From NCBI RefSeq assembly GCF_030499575.1, contig NZ_JASTLC010000001.1, forward strand, positions 9,820,001-9,884,000: a stretch of DNA of 64,000 nt, given 5' to 3'. Position 1 is the first letter of the stretch. Every line of letters starts with the position of its first letter. The notes below the pieces were generated by a model. It ran no database searches, had not been told where the DNA came from, and was given only the letters and a program-made list of their open reading frames with translations. Shown piece after piece: positions 40,951 to 51,186 of the stretch. The translations under genes and the position numbers were made by a program. The stretch comes from Streptomyces sp. DG2A-72 (GTDB lineage: Bacteria; Actinomycetota; Actinomycetes; Streptomycetales; Streptomycetaceae).

Positions 40951-42234
40951 GTGATTTCGTCCGACTCATTGACGAAAATATTCGGCGCTCACATGCTGTC
41001 CGGCATGCACCCACACGACGGTCCGCTGACCCGGCTCCGGCGCAGCCATGAGCAAGCCGTACTCGAGCAGCTGCGTAAGTACGGTCCGCTGAGCCGCGCC
41101 GAGCTGGGCACCCGCAGCGGGCTCTCCCGCACCACGCTCTACGACATCGTCGCCGGCCTGGTGACCAGCGGTGCGGTGGTCGCCGGCACGCCGTACGTCG
41201 AGGCGCGCAAGCGGGGGCGCCCGGTGGAGAAGCTCAGCCTCAATCCGGCCGCCGGGGAGGCGGTGGGCATCGACTTCGCGCGCCGTGCCGTGCATGTCGC
41301 CGCGGTCAACCTCGCCCACGAAGTGGTCGGTTCGGCCAGCGAGGGGCATGCCGGGGACCTGTCCTGGCCCGAGCGGGTGGACATCGCCGTACGACTGCTC
41401 GACTCGCTGACGACCGGTGCGCCGGGGGAGTCGGGGCCCGGCGGCTCAGGGCGGGCACAGGCCGTCCATCTCGGCGCGCTCCGTGCGATCGGCGTCGGCG
41501 TGGTCGGTCCGACCACCGACCCCGGCAGCGAGAGCGCCCACGCGCAGGGCATCGACGGCCTGCCGGACCTGCTGCGCAAGCGGTTCGGGGTGCCGGTGCT
41601 GCTCGACAACAACACCCGCCTCGCCGCGCTCGCCGAAGCGGTGTGGGGCGCGGCGGCGGACAGCAGCGACGTGCTCTACCTGCGGATGTCGCACGGCGTG
41701 GGCGGCGGCCTGGTCGTGGGCGGCGCGCTGCACCGGGGCAGGCACGGACTGTCCGGCGAGTTCGGGCACATCACCGTGGACCCGGCCGGCGAACGGTGCG
41801 AGTGCGGCAAGACCGGCTGCCTGGAAACGCGCGCCTCGCTCGATGCGGTCCTGCGCCGGTACCGGGAGGCGGGCGGCCGGGCGGACAGTCCCGCGGACTT
41901 CCTGGCCGCTGCGACGGCAGCCGACCGGTCCGCGCTGGAGGTGCTGGGCCGCGTCGGCGGCGAGGTCGGCGAAGTCCTCGCCGCGATCTGTCACGCCGTC
42001 GGCCCCGGCGTGATCGTCGTCGGCGGCGAACTGGCCCAGGCCGGCGACGCCCTGCTCGAACCGGTCGAACGGGCCCTGCGGCAGCACCTGATGCCGCTGG
42101 CCCGCCACCACGTGGACGTACGGCGCGCCACGCTCGGCGAGGTCGGCAGCGCCCTGGGCGGCATCGCCCTCGTACTCCATGAAACCCCCCTGCTCACCCA
42201 CTACCCGCAGCCCGTCTCCGAGGACAACGCATGA
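40951..42234 (+). CDS. ROK-family transcriptional regulator
   Basis: The 427-residue protein has an N-terminal winged helix-turn-helix (about 30-90: [20 protein letters not shown]) and a C-terminal ROK sugar-kinase fold (about 105-415). The ROK signature is present: [12 protein letters not shown] and the zinc site [13 protein letters not shown]. Such proteins are usually sugar-responsive repressors. The GTG at 40951 has GAGGGC upstream; the conserved part starts at ATG 41005 (MHPHDGPL), so a shorter protein is possible. It stands at the head of the ABC transporter-sulfatase genes, with 19 bp to the next start, and is divergent from the GH43-like gene. Confidence 0.9.
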   Translation: MISSDSLTKIFGAHMLSGMHPHDGPLTRLRRSHEQAVLEQLRKYGPLSRAELGTRSGLSRTTLYDIVAGLVTSGAVVAGTPYVEARKRGRPVEKLSLNPAAGEAVGIDFARRAVHVAAVNLAHEVVGSASEGHAGDLSWPERVDIAVRLLDSLTTGAPGESGPGGSGRAQAVHLGALRAIGVGVVGPTTDPGSESAHAQGIDGLPDLLRKRFGVPVLLDNNTRLAALAEAVWGAAADSSDVLYLRMSHGVGGGLVVGGALHRGRHGLSGEFGHITVDPAGERCECGKTGCLETRASLDAVLRRYREAGGRADSPADFLAAATAADRSALEVLGRVGGEVGEVLAAICHAVGPGVIVVGGELAQAGDALLEPVERALRQHLMPLARHHVDVRRATLGEVGSALGGIALVLHETPLLTHYPQPVSEDNA

Positions 42235-42253
42235 GGCCACCAGTGAGGAACCC

Positions 42254-43066
42254 ATGGCTGTGATCACCCCTCTCGACAAGACCGCCGCCCCTGCGCAGCG
42301 GCGGCAGCAACCGCGTCGAACCGTCCGCCCCCTGGTCCTGGGCGGCCTGGCGCTCGCGGCGGGTGTCGCCGTGTGGGCCGTCGTGGCCGCCCTTGGACTG
42401 GTCGAGAACCTGCCCATGCCGGCGGCGGTGGCGAGCAAGGCGGGCACGATGATCGCCGACGGCACGCTGGCGTCCGATACGCTCGCCAGCCTGCGCCGGG
42501 TCTTCATCGGCTACGCCCTCGGCGTGGTCGTGGCCGTCCCGGTCGGTTTCCTCATGGGCTGGTACCCGGCGGTGCGCGCCGTGATCGAGCCGTACATCCA
42601 GTTCTTCCGCACCATCCCGCCGCTCGCGCTGATCCCGCTGGCCGTGGTGCTCCTCGGTATCGGCGAGGTGCCGAAGATCGCCGTGATCTACCTGGCCTCG
42701 TTCATGGCCTGCGTCGTGGCCTCCTTCCAGGGCGTCGTCGACGTCGACAAGACCCTGATCAACGCCGCCCGGGTGCTGGGCGCCTCGGACCGCGTCATCT
42801 TCGCCAAGGTGGTCGTGCCGGCGTCCACACCGTTCATCCTCGTCGGCATGCGGATCGGCCTCGGCGCGTCCTGGGCCACCGTGGTCGCCGCCGAACTCAT
42901 CGGCGCGCAGGAGGGATTGGGCTACCGGATGCAGAAGGCGGCCACCTGGTTCGACATGGACGCGATCTTCGTATCGCTGATCACCATCGGAGTACTCGGG
43001 CTCGTCATGGACCGGCTGTTGCTGCTGGCCGAGCGACGCCTCACCGGCTGGCAGGAGCGACGATGA
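42254..43066 (+). CDS. NitT/TauT-family ABC transporter permease (SsuC-like)
   Basis: The 270-residue protein has six membrane helices and the permease motif of the nitrate/sulfonate/bicarbonate family: [33 protein letters not shown], and the EAA-type coupling loop [20 protein letters not shown]. It should form the channel for uptake together with the ATPase and binding protein that follow. GAGGAA precedes the ATG at 42254. Its stop overlaps the ATPase start by four bases. Confidence 0.93.
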   Translation: MAVITPLDKTAAPAQRRQQPRRTVRPLVLGGLALAAGVAVWAVVAALGLVENLPMPAAVASKAGTMIADGTLASDTLASLRRVFIGYALGVVVAVPVGFLMGWYPAVRAVIEPYIQFFRTIPPLALIPLAVVLLGIGEVPKIAVIYLASFMACVVASFQGVVDVDKTLINAARVLGASDRVIFAKVVVPASTPFILVGMRIGLGASWATVVAAELIGAQEGLGYRMQKAATWFDMDAIFVSLITIGVLGLVMDRLLLLAERRLTGWQERR

Positions 43067-43842
43067 ACAGCAAGATCAGTTTCCGTGGCGTGGTGAAGAC
43101 CTTCCCGCTGAAGGACACCACGTTCACAGCACTCGGCGGAGTGGACCTGGACATCGCGGACCAGGAGTTCGTCACCGTCGTGGGCCCGTCCGGCTGCGGC
43201 AAGTCCACGCTGATGAGCATGGCCGCGGGACTGCAGGAGCCCGACTCGGGCAGCGTCCTGGTCGACGGGAAGCCGGTGTCGGGTCCCGGCCCCGACCGGG
43301 GTGTGATCTTCCAGCAGTACGCCCTGTTCCCCTGGCTGACCGTGCGGCAGAACGTGGAGTTCGGGCTCAAACTCGCCTCCGTACCCGGCGAGGAGCGCAG
43401 GCGGCGCGCGGACGAGGCCATCGGCCTCGTCGGACTCGGTGAGTTCGCCGACGCCCTGCCCAAGACACTGTCCGGCGGCATGAAGCAGCGCTGCGCCATC
43501 GCCCGCGCGTACGCGGTGGACCCTCAAGTGCTCCTGATGGATGAGCCGTTCGGTGCTCTCGACGCACTCACCCGGGTGCACTTGCAGGACCAGCTCCTGG
43601 GGACCTGGAGCCAGGAGAAGCGGACCGTGCTGTTCATCACCCATGACGTGGACGAGGCCGTCTACCTGGCCAACCGTGTCGTCGTCATGGCGGCGGGCCC
43701 CGGGCGCATCCACCGCGTCATCGACGTGGACCTGCCCTATCCGCGTACGGAGGAGATCCGGCTGTCCGCCGAGTTCCGCCGCGTCCGCAACGAAGTCTGG
43801 ACGTCCGTCTACCACCAGGACGAAGCCGCCTCGGCCGCATAA
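43063..43842 (+). CDS. NitT/TauT-family ABC transporter ATPase (SsuB-like)
   Basis: The 259-residue protein is complete: Walker [11 protein letters not shown]-loop [12 protein letters not shown], signature [14 protein letters not shown], Walker [14 protein letters not shown], and H-loop [10 protein letters not shown]. It energises the neighbouring permease. Family members transport sulfonates, taurine, nitrate or thiamine precursors. The ATGA overlap with the permease shows translational coupling. Confidence 0.94.
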   Translation: MNSKISFRGVVKTFPLKDTTFTALGGVDLDIADQEFVTVVGPSGCGKSTLMSMAAGLQEPDSGSVLVDGKPVSGPGPDRGVIFQQYALFPWLTVRQNVEFGLKLASVPGEERRRRADEAIGLVGLGEFADALPKTLSGGMKQRCAIARAYAVDPQVLLMDEPFGALDALTRVHLQDQLLGTWSQEKRTVLFITHDVDEAVYLANRVVVMAAGPGRIHRVIDVDLPYPRTEEIRLSAEFRRVRNEVWTSVYHQDEAASAA

Positions 43843-43910
43843 CCGCCCAACGGGCTCTCCGCCACCCACCCTCGTACTGCCTCGCACTGCACCGAGAGGA
43901 TCCATCCACC

Positions 43911-44897
43911 ATGTCCCGAAGCACGGTCAGGCACGCCCTCACGGCCTTGCCCGCCGTAATCGTAATGTCACTTTCCGTGAGTGCATGTTCCGGGAGCGGC
44001 TCCGGCGACGACTCCACGGTCAAGTTCGGCTACATCGGCGACTACAACGGGGCCAGTCTGCTGGCGATCGCCGAGAAGCAGGGGCTGTGGAAGAAGGCCG
44101 GACTGACCGCGGAGGTGAAGGCGTTCAACAACGGTCCGGTGCAGATCCAGGCGCTCGGTGCCGGCGACCTCGACTACGGCTACATCGGCCCGGGCGCTGT
44201 GTGGCTGCCCGCCTCCGGCCAGTCCAAGATCATCGCCATCAACACGCTCACGTACGCCGACCGGGTCATAGGCCAGCCCGGGATGGAGTCCATGAAGGAC
44301 CTGAAGGGCAAGCGGATCGGCGTGCCCGAGGGCACCTCCGGCGACATGATCCTCAACATCGCGCTGGAGGAGGCCGGGATGACCGACAAGGACATCTCCA
44401 AGGTCAACATGGATCCGTCCACGATCGTCTCCGCCTTCTCCTCCGGGCAGATCGACGGCGCCGGCTTCTTCTATCCGGCCATCGACACCATCAAGCAGAA
44501 GGTGCCGGACCTGGTGGAGGTCGCCAGCACCAAGGACACCGGGGACTCCTTCCCCACCGCGTTCGTCGCCGGCAACAAGGTGCCCGAGGAGAAGAACAGC
44601 AAGGTGGTCAAGGTCCTTCAGCAGGCCAACGACTGGCGTCAGGATCACCCCGAGGAGACCATCGCGCTCACCGCGAAGATGCTCGAGGTCTCCGAGGCCC
44701 AGACGAAGGCCGACGCCTCGCACGTCCAGACCCTCTCCACCGCAGACCTGGTCGCCAAGTCGAAGAGCGGTGAAGTGGACAAGTGGCTGAAGACACTTGG
44801 CGACTTCTTCGTACGCAACAAACAGTTGGAGGAGAACCCCGATCCCGGCGAGTACTACGCGGGCGAGCTCTACGAGGAGGCGCAGGGCGGAAAGTAG
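43911..44897 (+). CDS. NitT/TauT-type substrate-binding lipoprotein
   Basis: The 328-residue protein has a lipoprotein signal (VMSLSVSACSGSG; lipobox Cys near residue 26) and a type 2 periplasmic binding fold: VKFGYIGDYNGASLLAIAEK, GLWKKAGL, GLDYGYIGPG-like LDYGYIGPGAVWLPA, and LKGKRIGVPEGTSGDM. It delivers the ligand to the permease. Close families bind aliphatic sulfonates or taurine. The following sulfatase gene suggests a sulfated or sulfonated ligand. GAGAGGATCC lies before the ATG. Confidence 0.92.
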   Translation: MSRSTVRHALTALPAVIVMSLSVSACSGSGSGDDSTVKFGYIGDYNGASLLAIAEKQGLWKKAGLTAEVKAFNNGPVQIQALGAGDLDYGYIGPGAVWLPASGQSKIIAINTLTYADRVIGQPGMESMKDLKGKRIGVPEGTSGDMILNIALEEAGMTDKDISKVNMDPSTIVSAFSSGQIDGAGFFYPAIDTIKQKVPDLVEVASTKDTGDSFPTAFVAGNKVPEEKNSKVVKVLQQANDWRQDHPEETIALTAKMLEVSEAQTKADASHVQTLSTADLVAKSKSGEVDKWLKTLGDFFVRNKQLEENPDPGEYYAGELYEEAQGGK

Positions 44898-44972
44898 GGC
44901 GGCCTCCTGCACCGTCCCGACCCGCCTGTGAGGCAACGCGAACACGCCTCGTACGACCCGAAAGGCACAGTC

Positions 44973-46496
44973 TTGCGCCACAACATGCTCTTCCTCATGA
45001 CCGACCAGCATCGCGTCGACACCCTCGGTGCCTACGGCAACCCGCACGTGCGCACCGCCCACTTGGACCGGCTCGCCGCGCAGGGCACCCGCTTCGACAG
45101 CTGCTACACGCCGACCGCCATCTGCACCCCGGCCCGCGCCAGCCTGCTGACCGGCGCGGCACCCTTCCGGCACAAGTTGCTCGCCAACTACGAGCGCAAC
45201 GTGGGGTACTTGGAGGACCTGGCCGACGGCCAGTTCACCTTCGCCGAGCAACTGCGCGGCGAGGGTTACAACCTGGGTCTCCTCGGCAAGTGGCACGGCG
45301 GCGTCCGGCGCACCGCCGCCGACTACGGCTTCCAGGGCCCCGATCTCGCCGGCTGGCACAACCCTGTCGATCACCCCGACTACCTGGCCTACCTCAAGGA
45401 GAACGGCCTGCCCGGCTACGCCATCAGCGACCGGATGCGCGGCACGACCCCCAATGGCAGCCCCGGCAACCTCCTGGCGGCCCGGCTGCACCAGCCCGTC
45501 GAGGCCACCTTCGAGTACTACCTGGCCACGCGCACCATCGAGATGCTCCACCGCTTCGCCGGGAACGAGCAGGCGGGCAGGGGCGCCCCGTTCTTCCTCG
45601 CCACCCACTTCTTCGGCCCGCACCTGCCGTACATCCTCCCCAACGAGTACTTCGACCTGTACGACCCGGACTTGGTGGAGCTGCCCGCCTCCATCGGTGA
45701 GACCTTCGCGGGCAAGCCACCGGTGCAGAGCAACTACAGCAAGCTGTGGGCGTTCGACACCATGCCGATCGAGGACAGCCGCAAACTCATCGCCGTCTAC
45801 TGGGGCTACGTCACGCTCATCGACGAGCAGATCGGCCGCATCCTCGACGCCGTACGGGAGTTGGGCCTGGACGAGCGCACCGCGGTGTGCTTCACCGCCG
45901 ACCACGGCGAGTTCACCGGCGCCCACCGTCTGCACGACAAGGGCCCCGCCATGTACGAGGACATCTACCGCATCCCCGGGCTGCTGCGGGTGCCGGGCGC
46001 CGTACCCGGCCAGGTGCGCGAGGAGTTCGTCTCCCTCACCGACTACACGGCGACCATCCTGGAACTCGCCGGCAGCGACCCCGCCCCGGCCGTCGACAGC
46101 CGCAGCCTGCTGCCCCTTGCCCGCGGCGAACGGCCCGCCTGGGACGAGCACCATCTGGCCGAGTACCACGGCCACCACTTCCCCTACCCGCAGCGCATGC
46201 TGCGCACCCGGCGCTACAAGCTGGTCGTCAACCCCGAGTCGCACAACGAGCTGTACGACCTGCAGACCGACCCGGACGAACTCCTCAACCGCTACGACCA
46301 TCCCGAACTCCGGTCGGTGCGCACACAGTTGATGCACCGCCTGTACCGCCTGCTACGGGATCGCGGCGACAACTTCTTCCACTGGATGACACCCATGTAC
46401 GACGTGCCGACCGACCACGACACCACCCTGTCGTCGTTCGAGACGGAGAAGGCGGGCGGCGCGGGCTCCTCGACGCCGGTCGGCGGTACGCGATGA
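44973..46496 (+). CDS. Cysteine-type sulfatase
   Basis: The 507-residue protein is a type I sulfatase: [18 protein letters not shown] (metal-binding Asp), the activation motif [11 protein letters not shown] (Cys-x-Pro-x-Arg, needing oxidation to formylglycine), GKWHGG, and [18 protein letters not shown]. There is no signal peptide, so it acts in the cytoplasm, probably on the substrate imported by the transporter encoded upstream. The start is TTG at 44973, after GAAAGG; no better start precedes the conserved first strand. Its stop overlaps the start of the degenerate FGE gene. Without an FGE the Cys form is inactive, so an FGE elsewhere in the genome is required. Confidence 0.92.
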   Translation: MRHNMLFLMTDQHRVDTLGAYGNPHVRTAHLDRLAAQGTRFDSCYTPTAICTPARASLLTGAAPFRHKLLANYERNVGYLEDLADGQFTFAEQLRGEGYNLGLLGKWHGGVRRTAADYGFQGPDLAGWHNPVDHPDYLAYLKENGLPGYAISDRMRGTTPNGSPGNLLAARLHQPVEATFEYYLATRTIEMLHRFAGNEQAGRGAPFFLATHFFGPHLPYILPNEYFDLYDPDLVELPASIGETFAGKPPVQSNYSKLWAFDTMPIEDSRKLIAVYWGYVTLIDEQIGRILDAVRELGLDERTAVCFTADHGEFTGAHRLHDKGPAMYEDIYRIPGLLRVPGAVPGQVREEFVSLTDYTATILELAGSDPAPAVDSRSLLPLARGERPAWDEHHLAEYHGHHFPYPQRMLRTRRYKLVVNPESHNELYDLQTDPDELLNRYDHPELRSVRTQLMHRLYRLLRDRGDNFFHWMTPMYDVPTDHDTTLSSFETEKAGGAGSSTPVGGTR

Positions 46497-47050
46497 GCAG
46501 CCCACCGAGAGCAGGCCGGGCCCGTCCCTCCTGCTGCGCCCCCTCCCGCGCCGGCGCCGATGCCGTCGGCGCGGGGAAGGTCGCCCTCGCGCTCACGCCG
46601 CCCACCGCACGCACCCGGCCGCCCGGCGGAACCTTCCGTTTGGGCACCGAGGACGCGGACGCGAACCCCGGCGACCGGGAGGGCCCCATCCGTGAGGTGG
46701 CCGTGGAAGCGTTCACCATCGACGCCTACGCCGTTACCACCGCCCCGACGGCACCCCGTGGTGGTGCGGCGTGCGGGGAGCCACCTGGCGCGCCCCGGAG
46801 GGACCCGGCAGCGATCCCGAAGGGCTGGGATCATCCCGTCACCCACGTCGGCTGGTCCGACGCCAAGGCGTTCGCCGAGTGGGCCGGTGGACGGCTGCCC
46901 ACCGAAACCGAATGGGAGTACGCCGCCCGCACGGCCAACACCGCCGACAGCACGACGGGCAACCTCGGCTTCCGGGTCGCCTTCTCGGACGGCGCGCACA
47001 TGCGGAGAAACACTGGGAGCATGAGGAGAAGTGCGCTGCCCATGCCCTGA
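46493..47050 (+). pseudogene. Formylglycine-generating enzyme (SUMF1-type), degenerate
   Basis: The gene is coupled to the sulfatase by an ATGA overlap and starts like a real [40 protein letters not shown]. Most of the next 70 residues are missing. A short piece ([19 protein letters not shown]) appears in another frame, then [20 protein letters not shown] and [14 protein letters not shown]. About 110 residues that should follow, including the region with the catalytic Cys pair, are absent, and the sequence jumps to the C-terminal [12 protein letters not shown]. The product cannot oxidise the sulfatase Cys. Confidence 0.82.
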
Positions 47051-47056
47051 TGGACC

Positions 47057-49723
47057 GTGGGGGTGAGCGACGTGGCCGGCACCGAGGAGCAGGGGGCGGG
47101 ACCGACCAGTCCGTGCGTCGATCCCCTGGGAGATCCGTTCCTGCCCGCGAGATTCGCCGTACCCACACGACCTGCCACCTTCTTGCGCAGGGACAGATTG
47201 GCCAGGCACCTCGACCAGGCTCTCCGGACGCCGTTGACCGTGGTCAACGGAGCCGCCGGCGCGGGCAAGACGCTGCTGGTCGCCGACTGGGCGGCCGGGC
47301 TGGACCGGCCCGTCGCCTGGCTCACCACCGGCGCGGTGGACCAGGGTCCCGGTATGTTCTGGGCGTATCTGGTGCAGGCCCTGCACGCCTCCGGCACACC
47401 GGTGTCCGCGTCGGTCGGCCGGCCCTCGGACGCGAACCGCGTGGACCACACACTGCTTGCCCGGCTCGCCGCCGACCTGAGCATCCGCGACCGTCCCGTG
47501 ATCGTCGTACTCGACGAGTACGACCGTGTGTCCGCCCCCGAGATCGCCGATCAACTGGACTTCGTCCTGCACCATGCCGGGACGGGCCTGCACCTGATCG
47601 TTGTCACCCGTACCGAACCGCTGCTCCCGCTGCACCGCTACCGGGCCGCCGGGGCCATGACGGAGATCAGGGGAGCGGAGCTCGCCTTCACCCCCGGCGA
47701 AGCGGCAACCCTGCTGGCCCGGCACGGGCTGCGCCTCGGCGCCGCCGCGGTGAGCGCGCTCGTGGCACGCACCCAGGGATGGGCCGCGGGCCTGCGCCTG
47801 TGCGCCCTTGCCGCACTGGACAGCCCGGACCCCGAGCTCTACCTCAAGGAGTTCGAAGCGGACCGCAGCACGGTGGCCGACTTCCTGCTGGCGGAGGTGC
47901 TCAAGCGGCAGACCGCCGAGACACAGGACCTCCTGCTACGGGTCAGCGCCCTGGAGCGCTTCTGCCCCGATCTGGCGAACGTGCTGACGGGACGCGGCGA
48001 TGCCGAGCCACTACTGGCCGGGCTGCACCGCGAGAACGCGTTCGTCGAGTACCTCGGGCACGCCTGGTACCGCCTCCACCCGCTGTTCGGGGAGATCCTC
48101 CGCGCGCACCTGCGCGTGCGTTCTCCCGGCATCGAGCCCGAACTCCACCGCCGGGCGGCACGGTGGCTGCGCCGGTCCGGGTTCCTCTCGGAGATGCTCG
48201 TCCACGGTGCCGCGGCCGGCGACTGGGAGTTCACCGCCGGTGCCCTGGTCGAGGATCTCGCGATCGGCCGGCTCTTCACGGGGCTGCGCTCCGCAGACCT
48301 GGCCGAGCTGTTCTCCCGGATGGGCCCCGAGGCCGAGAGCCCCGCGACGAACCTCGTCCGCGCAGCCCGTGACTTGTCCCGGAGCGACCTCGACCGCGGC
48401 CTGGCCCATCTGCACCATGCCGAGGAAGGCCTGGCCGAGGATGCGCCCGGAACTGCGGCGGCCCGGCTGAGCTGCGCCCTGCTGGAAGTCCTGGCGGCCC
48501 GGCTGACCGGATCGCCGGCCCGTGCGGAGGAGGCCGCGGCAGCGGCAGGGGACCTGCGCCAGGAGGTTCCCGCGCACCTCCTGGACAAGCATCCCGAGCT
48601 CATCGCTCTGCTGCAGACTCATCTGGGCTCGGCGCGGTTGTGGGCCGGGCACTTCGAGGACGCACGAGCCGCCCTGACCACGGTGGCCGCGCGATCGGGC
48701 GGAGCGGCGACGGCCCTTGCGCGCGAGGAGTCCCTGGGCCACCTGGCGTTGATCGACTACCTCAAAGGCTGGCCCGGCAGAGCCGAGCGCAAGGCCGTGG
48801 CAGCGATGAGCGAGACGGACCGGCTCAGCGGGGACCCGCCGTCCGGCTCCGGCATCGACCGAGTGGTCCTGGCAGCCGTCGCCGTCGACCGCGATGACCT
48901 GGCGCAGGCCCAGTCCCTCCTCGACGCGGCGGCCGACTCGTCGCCCGCGCTGCTGGACCCGGTGACGGAGGCGGGCCGGGCCATCGCCACGGCGCGGCTG
49001 CTGCTGGCCCGCGGCCACACCCGGGCCGCGCTCGCAGCGGCGGAACCGGACGTCTCGGCAGCTGTGGTCTCCCCCTGGGCGCAGGGCCAGGCCTCCCTCG
49101 TCGCCTCAGCCGTGCACCTGGCCGAAGGCCGGCCGGAGGCCGCCGTCAGGATCCTGCAGGAGGTGCCCGACGACCAACTGATGTGTGCCGTCGCGGCCGC
49201 GCAGGCCCAACTCGCCGCAGGCAGACCCGACGTGGCGATCGACCTGCTCGACGGTGCCCACCCCGAGGGCCGCGCCGGCCCCGCGGTGACCGTCCGCGCC
49301 ACGCTCGTGCGCGCGCAGGCCGCCGACGCGGCAGGGGACTCCGCCGGCACCCGCAGGCACCTCGGCCACGCCCTCATCGAGGCCCGGCGCGAGCGGCTGC
49401 GGCGTCCCTTCCTCGAAGCCGGACCCTGGCTGCGGCCCCTCCTCGACACCGAAGCCGTGCAAGGGCTGGGCGCGGGCTGGCTCACCCCCGGTCCGCCCCT
49501 GCCCTTGTCGCAGTCGGCGGTGCCCGTCGTGGAAGAGCTGAGCGGACGCGAGAGCGATGTGCTGCAACGGCTGGCCCAGATGATGTCGACCGAGGACATC
49601 GCCGCCGACCTGTACCTGTCGGTGAACACCGTCAAGACGCACCTCAAGAGCGTCTACCGCAAACTCGGGGTGAACCGGCGCAACGACGCGGTACGCCGGG
49701 CACGCGCGCTGCGGCTGCTGTGA
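47057..49723 (+). CDS. MalT-like LuxR-family transcriptional regulator
   Basis: The 888-residue protein has a STAND-type NTPase domain at the N-terminus (Walker A VVNGAAGAGKTLLVADW near residue 65; Walker B-like VIVVLDEYDRV near 155), a long helical TPR-like region (about 350-800), and a C-terminal LuxR helix-turn-helix (about 825-885: LSGRESDVLQRLAQMMSTED, LYLSVNTVKTHLKSVYRKLG). This is the architecture of MalT. The signal is unknown. The GTG start at 47057 lacks a strong ribosome-binding site; GTG 47072 is another candidate. A small conserved gene follows at 49871. Confidence 0.9.
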   Translation: MGVSDVAGTEEQGAGPTSPCVDPLGDPFLPARFAVPTRPATFLRRDRLARHLDQALRTPLTVVNGAAGAGKTLLVADWAAGLDRPVAWLTTGAVDQGPGMFWAYLVQALHASGTPVSASVGRPSDANRVDHTLLARLAADLSIRDRPVIVVLDEYDRVSAPEIADQLDFVLHHAGTGLHLIVVTRTEPLLPLHRYRAAGAMTEIRGAELAFTPGEAATLLARHGLRLGAAAVSALVARTQGWAAGLRLCALAALDSPDPELYLKEFEADRSTVADFLLAEVLKRQTAETQDLLLRVSALERFCPDLANVLTGRGDAEPLLAGLHRENAFVEYLGHAWYRLHPLFGEILRAHLRVRSPGIEPELHRRAARWLRRSGFLSEMLVHGAAAGDWEFTAGALVEDLAIGRLFTGLRSADLAELFSRMGPEAESPATNLVRAARDLSRSDLDRGLAHLHHAEEGLAEDAPGTAAARLSCALLEVLAARLTGSPARAEEAAAAAGDLRQEVPAHLLDKHPELIALLQTHLGSARLWAGHFEDARAALTTVAARSGGAATALAREESLGHLALIDYLKGWPGRAERKAVAAMSETDRLSGDPPSGSGIDRVVLAAVAVDRDDLAQAQSLLDAAADSSPALLDPVTEAGRAIATARLLLARGHTRAALAAAEPDVSAAVVSPWAQGQASLVASAVHLAEGRPEAAVRILQEVPDDQLMCAVAAAQAQLAAGRPDVAIDLLDGAHPEGRAGPAVTVRATLVRAQAADAAGDSAGTRRHLGHALIEARRERLRRPFLEAGPWLRPLLDTEAVQGLGAGWLTPGPPLPLSQSAVPVVEELSGRESDVLQRLAQMMSTEDIAADLYLSVNTVKTHLKSVYRKLGVNRRNDAVRRARALRLL

Positions 49724-49870
49724 CCCCACGTCCTGGGCCTCGTCGTCGTCTTCTGCTGCTCGACCACTGACTTCACCTGCACCGGGTGAGGGCGGGCGAG
49801 GTGCGAAGGCGGAGGATCGCAGGTGAAGACGGACTCCGCCCGTCCCACACCTCCCGCGGGAGGGCAGCTC

Positions 49871-50068
49871 ATGCGCTACGAGATCCGCGTCGAAGGACAT
49901 GTGTCGGACACGCTGGCCAAGGCCTTTCCGGAGCTGGACCATGTGGTGATGTCCGGTCAGACCGTCCTGTTCGGTCCCGTCGTCGACGAGGCGCAGCTGT
50001 ACGGTCTGCTGGCCCGCTGCCAGTCGCTGGGGCTGCGGGTCGTGGAGATGCGCCGGCTGCCGGAGTGA
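49871..50068 (+). CDS. Small conserved protein, unknown function
   Basis: The 65-residue protein reads MRYEIRVEGHVSDTLAKAFP, then ELDHVVMSGQTVLFGPVVDE and a C-terminal RVVEMRRLPE: a compact alpha/beta pattern. I recall similar small proteins beside MalT-like regulators in Streptomyces, which suggests a linked role. GGGAGGG precedes the ATG. Confidence 0.7.
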   Translation: MRYEIRVEGHVSDTLAKAFPELDHVVMSGQTVLFGPVVDEAQLYGLLARCQSLGLRVVEMRRLPE

Positions 50069-50283
50069 CCGTCACAGGCTCTGGAGGCAGCTCGCCGGCC
50101 GGTCGGCCGGGGCGTAGCGCGCACGTCCGTTCCACCCACCTCACCGCCCCGGTGGTGTGCCCGGATCACCCGCCGCGGGTGACCCGACCGCCCACGGAGG
50201 GCGGAACGCTGGCCGGTGAGGTCTCCGTACGCCGCCCCGTCGGCCGTCCGGGAGCGATCCGCCCGATCACGCGAGGAGGAGCC

Positions 50284-50945
50284 ATGACCGTGCCGCGTGG
50301 TCCGGCGCCGCGCACCGGACCGGGGTACATGCCGGGCGGGGCGGCCCCCGGACCGACGGGTGATCCCGCGGAAGCGCTCGCGGCGCTCGGACGCTCCTGG
50401 ACGTGGAGCCTCGGATCGGCGATCGCCACGGTCGTGCCGGGCATTCTGATCCTGGTCTGGCCGGACGAGACCCTGCACGTCCTGGCGGTCCTGATCGGTC
50501 TGTATCTGCTCGTGATGGCGGCCTTCCGGTTCGTCGAGGCATTCGCCCGCGAAGAGCCGGGCGAAAGAGTGACCCGGCTGCTCCTCGCCCTGCTGTATGT
50601 CCTGGCGGGGGTGCTGTGCCTGAGGAACCCGCTGCAGACCATCGCCGCGCTCTCGCTGATCGTCGGGGTCGTCCGGCTGGTCTCCGGCATCCTCACCCTC
50701 CACACGCCATCGCCGCCAGAGACCTGCCCCACCGTGGCTTCGTCGTCGACGTCGCGGTGATCGGCATCGTCGCCGGGGTCGTGGTGCTGGCCCTGCCGTC
50801 CGAGTCGGCGCGTGTGCTGACCCGGCTGATCGGTCTCTGGCTCGTCCTGCTCGGCCTGGCCGAGGCGGCGGTCGCCTTCGCCTGGCCAGCCGCGCTGCGC
50901 AGGGCGGGCGTCCCGGGGGCCGGTGGCTCCGCCGGAACTCCATAG
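50284..50945 (+). pseudogene. HdeD/DUF308 membrane protein with a single frameshift
   Basis: From ATG 50284 (GAGGAGGAG upstream) the frame encodes an HdeD-like membrane protein: ALGRSWTWSLGSAIATVVPG, IGLYLLVMAAFRFVEAF, and SLIVGVVRLVSGILTLHT. At about 50703 the homology moves to another frame, AIAARDLPHRGFVVDVAVIG through LTRLIGLWLVLLGLAEA to GVPGAGGSAGTP. Inserting one base at that point restores a protein of about 220 residues with six helices. As written, translation ends at 50760 after three or four helices. It may be a base-call error or a young pseudogene. Confidence 0.78.
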
Positions 50946-50975
50946 CCCGGGGGGAGACAGGACCCGGGAGGATCC

Positions 50976-51083
50976 ATGGCCCCGGACAAAACCCCCGTGG
51001 TGCTGACCCTCCTGCTCGCGCCGCTGGCCGTCGTCGCTGCCCGGGCCGACGGCGAACCGGGCCGAGCGGAAGCAGGACCATGA
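50976..51083 (+). CDS. Possible small hydrophobic peptide
   Basis: A 35-codon frame starts at ATG 50976 with a good GGGAGG upstream and reads MAPDKTPVVLTLLLAPLAVV then AARADGEPGRAEAGP: one membrane-length hydrophobic stretch. It may be a real small membrane peptide. It could equally be a chance frame, as no family is recognised. Confidence 0.3.
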   Translation: MAPDKTPVVLTLLLAPLAVVAARADGEPGRAEAGP

Positions 51084-51186
51084 CGACCCCACGCTCACCC
51101 GCCTCGGGTGAGGCCACCTGCTCTTTGCCGCGGGCACGCTGAAAAACGAACGGCTGCCGGGCGAGCGCCCTGGACGGAGGAGAGAC

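Noticed and set aside
43968..46337. 789-codon minus-strand frame across the sulfatase
   Set aside because: The product has repetitive Val/Gly/Glu-rich composition without motifs, while the plus strand has transporter-binding protein and sulfatase signatures.
49786..50760. One continuous 324-residue protein across the HdeD region
   Set aside because: The first part before ATG 50284 overlaps the small conserved gene at 49871 in another frame and has no protein character; the real gene starts at 50284 and is frameshifted.
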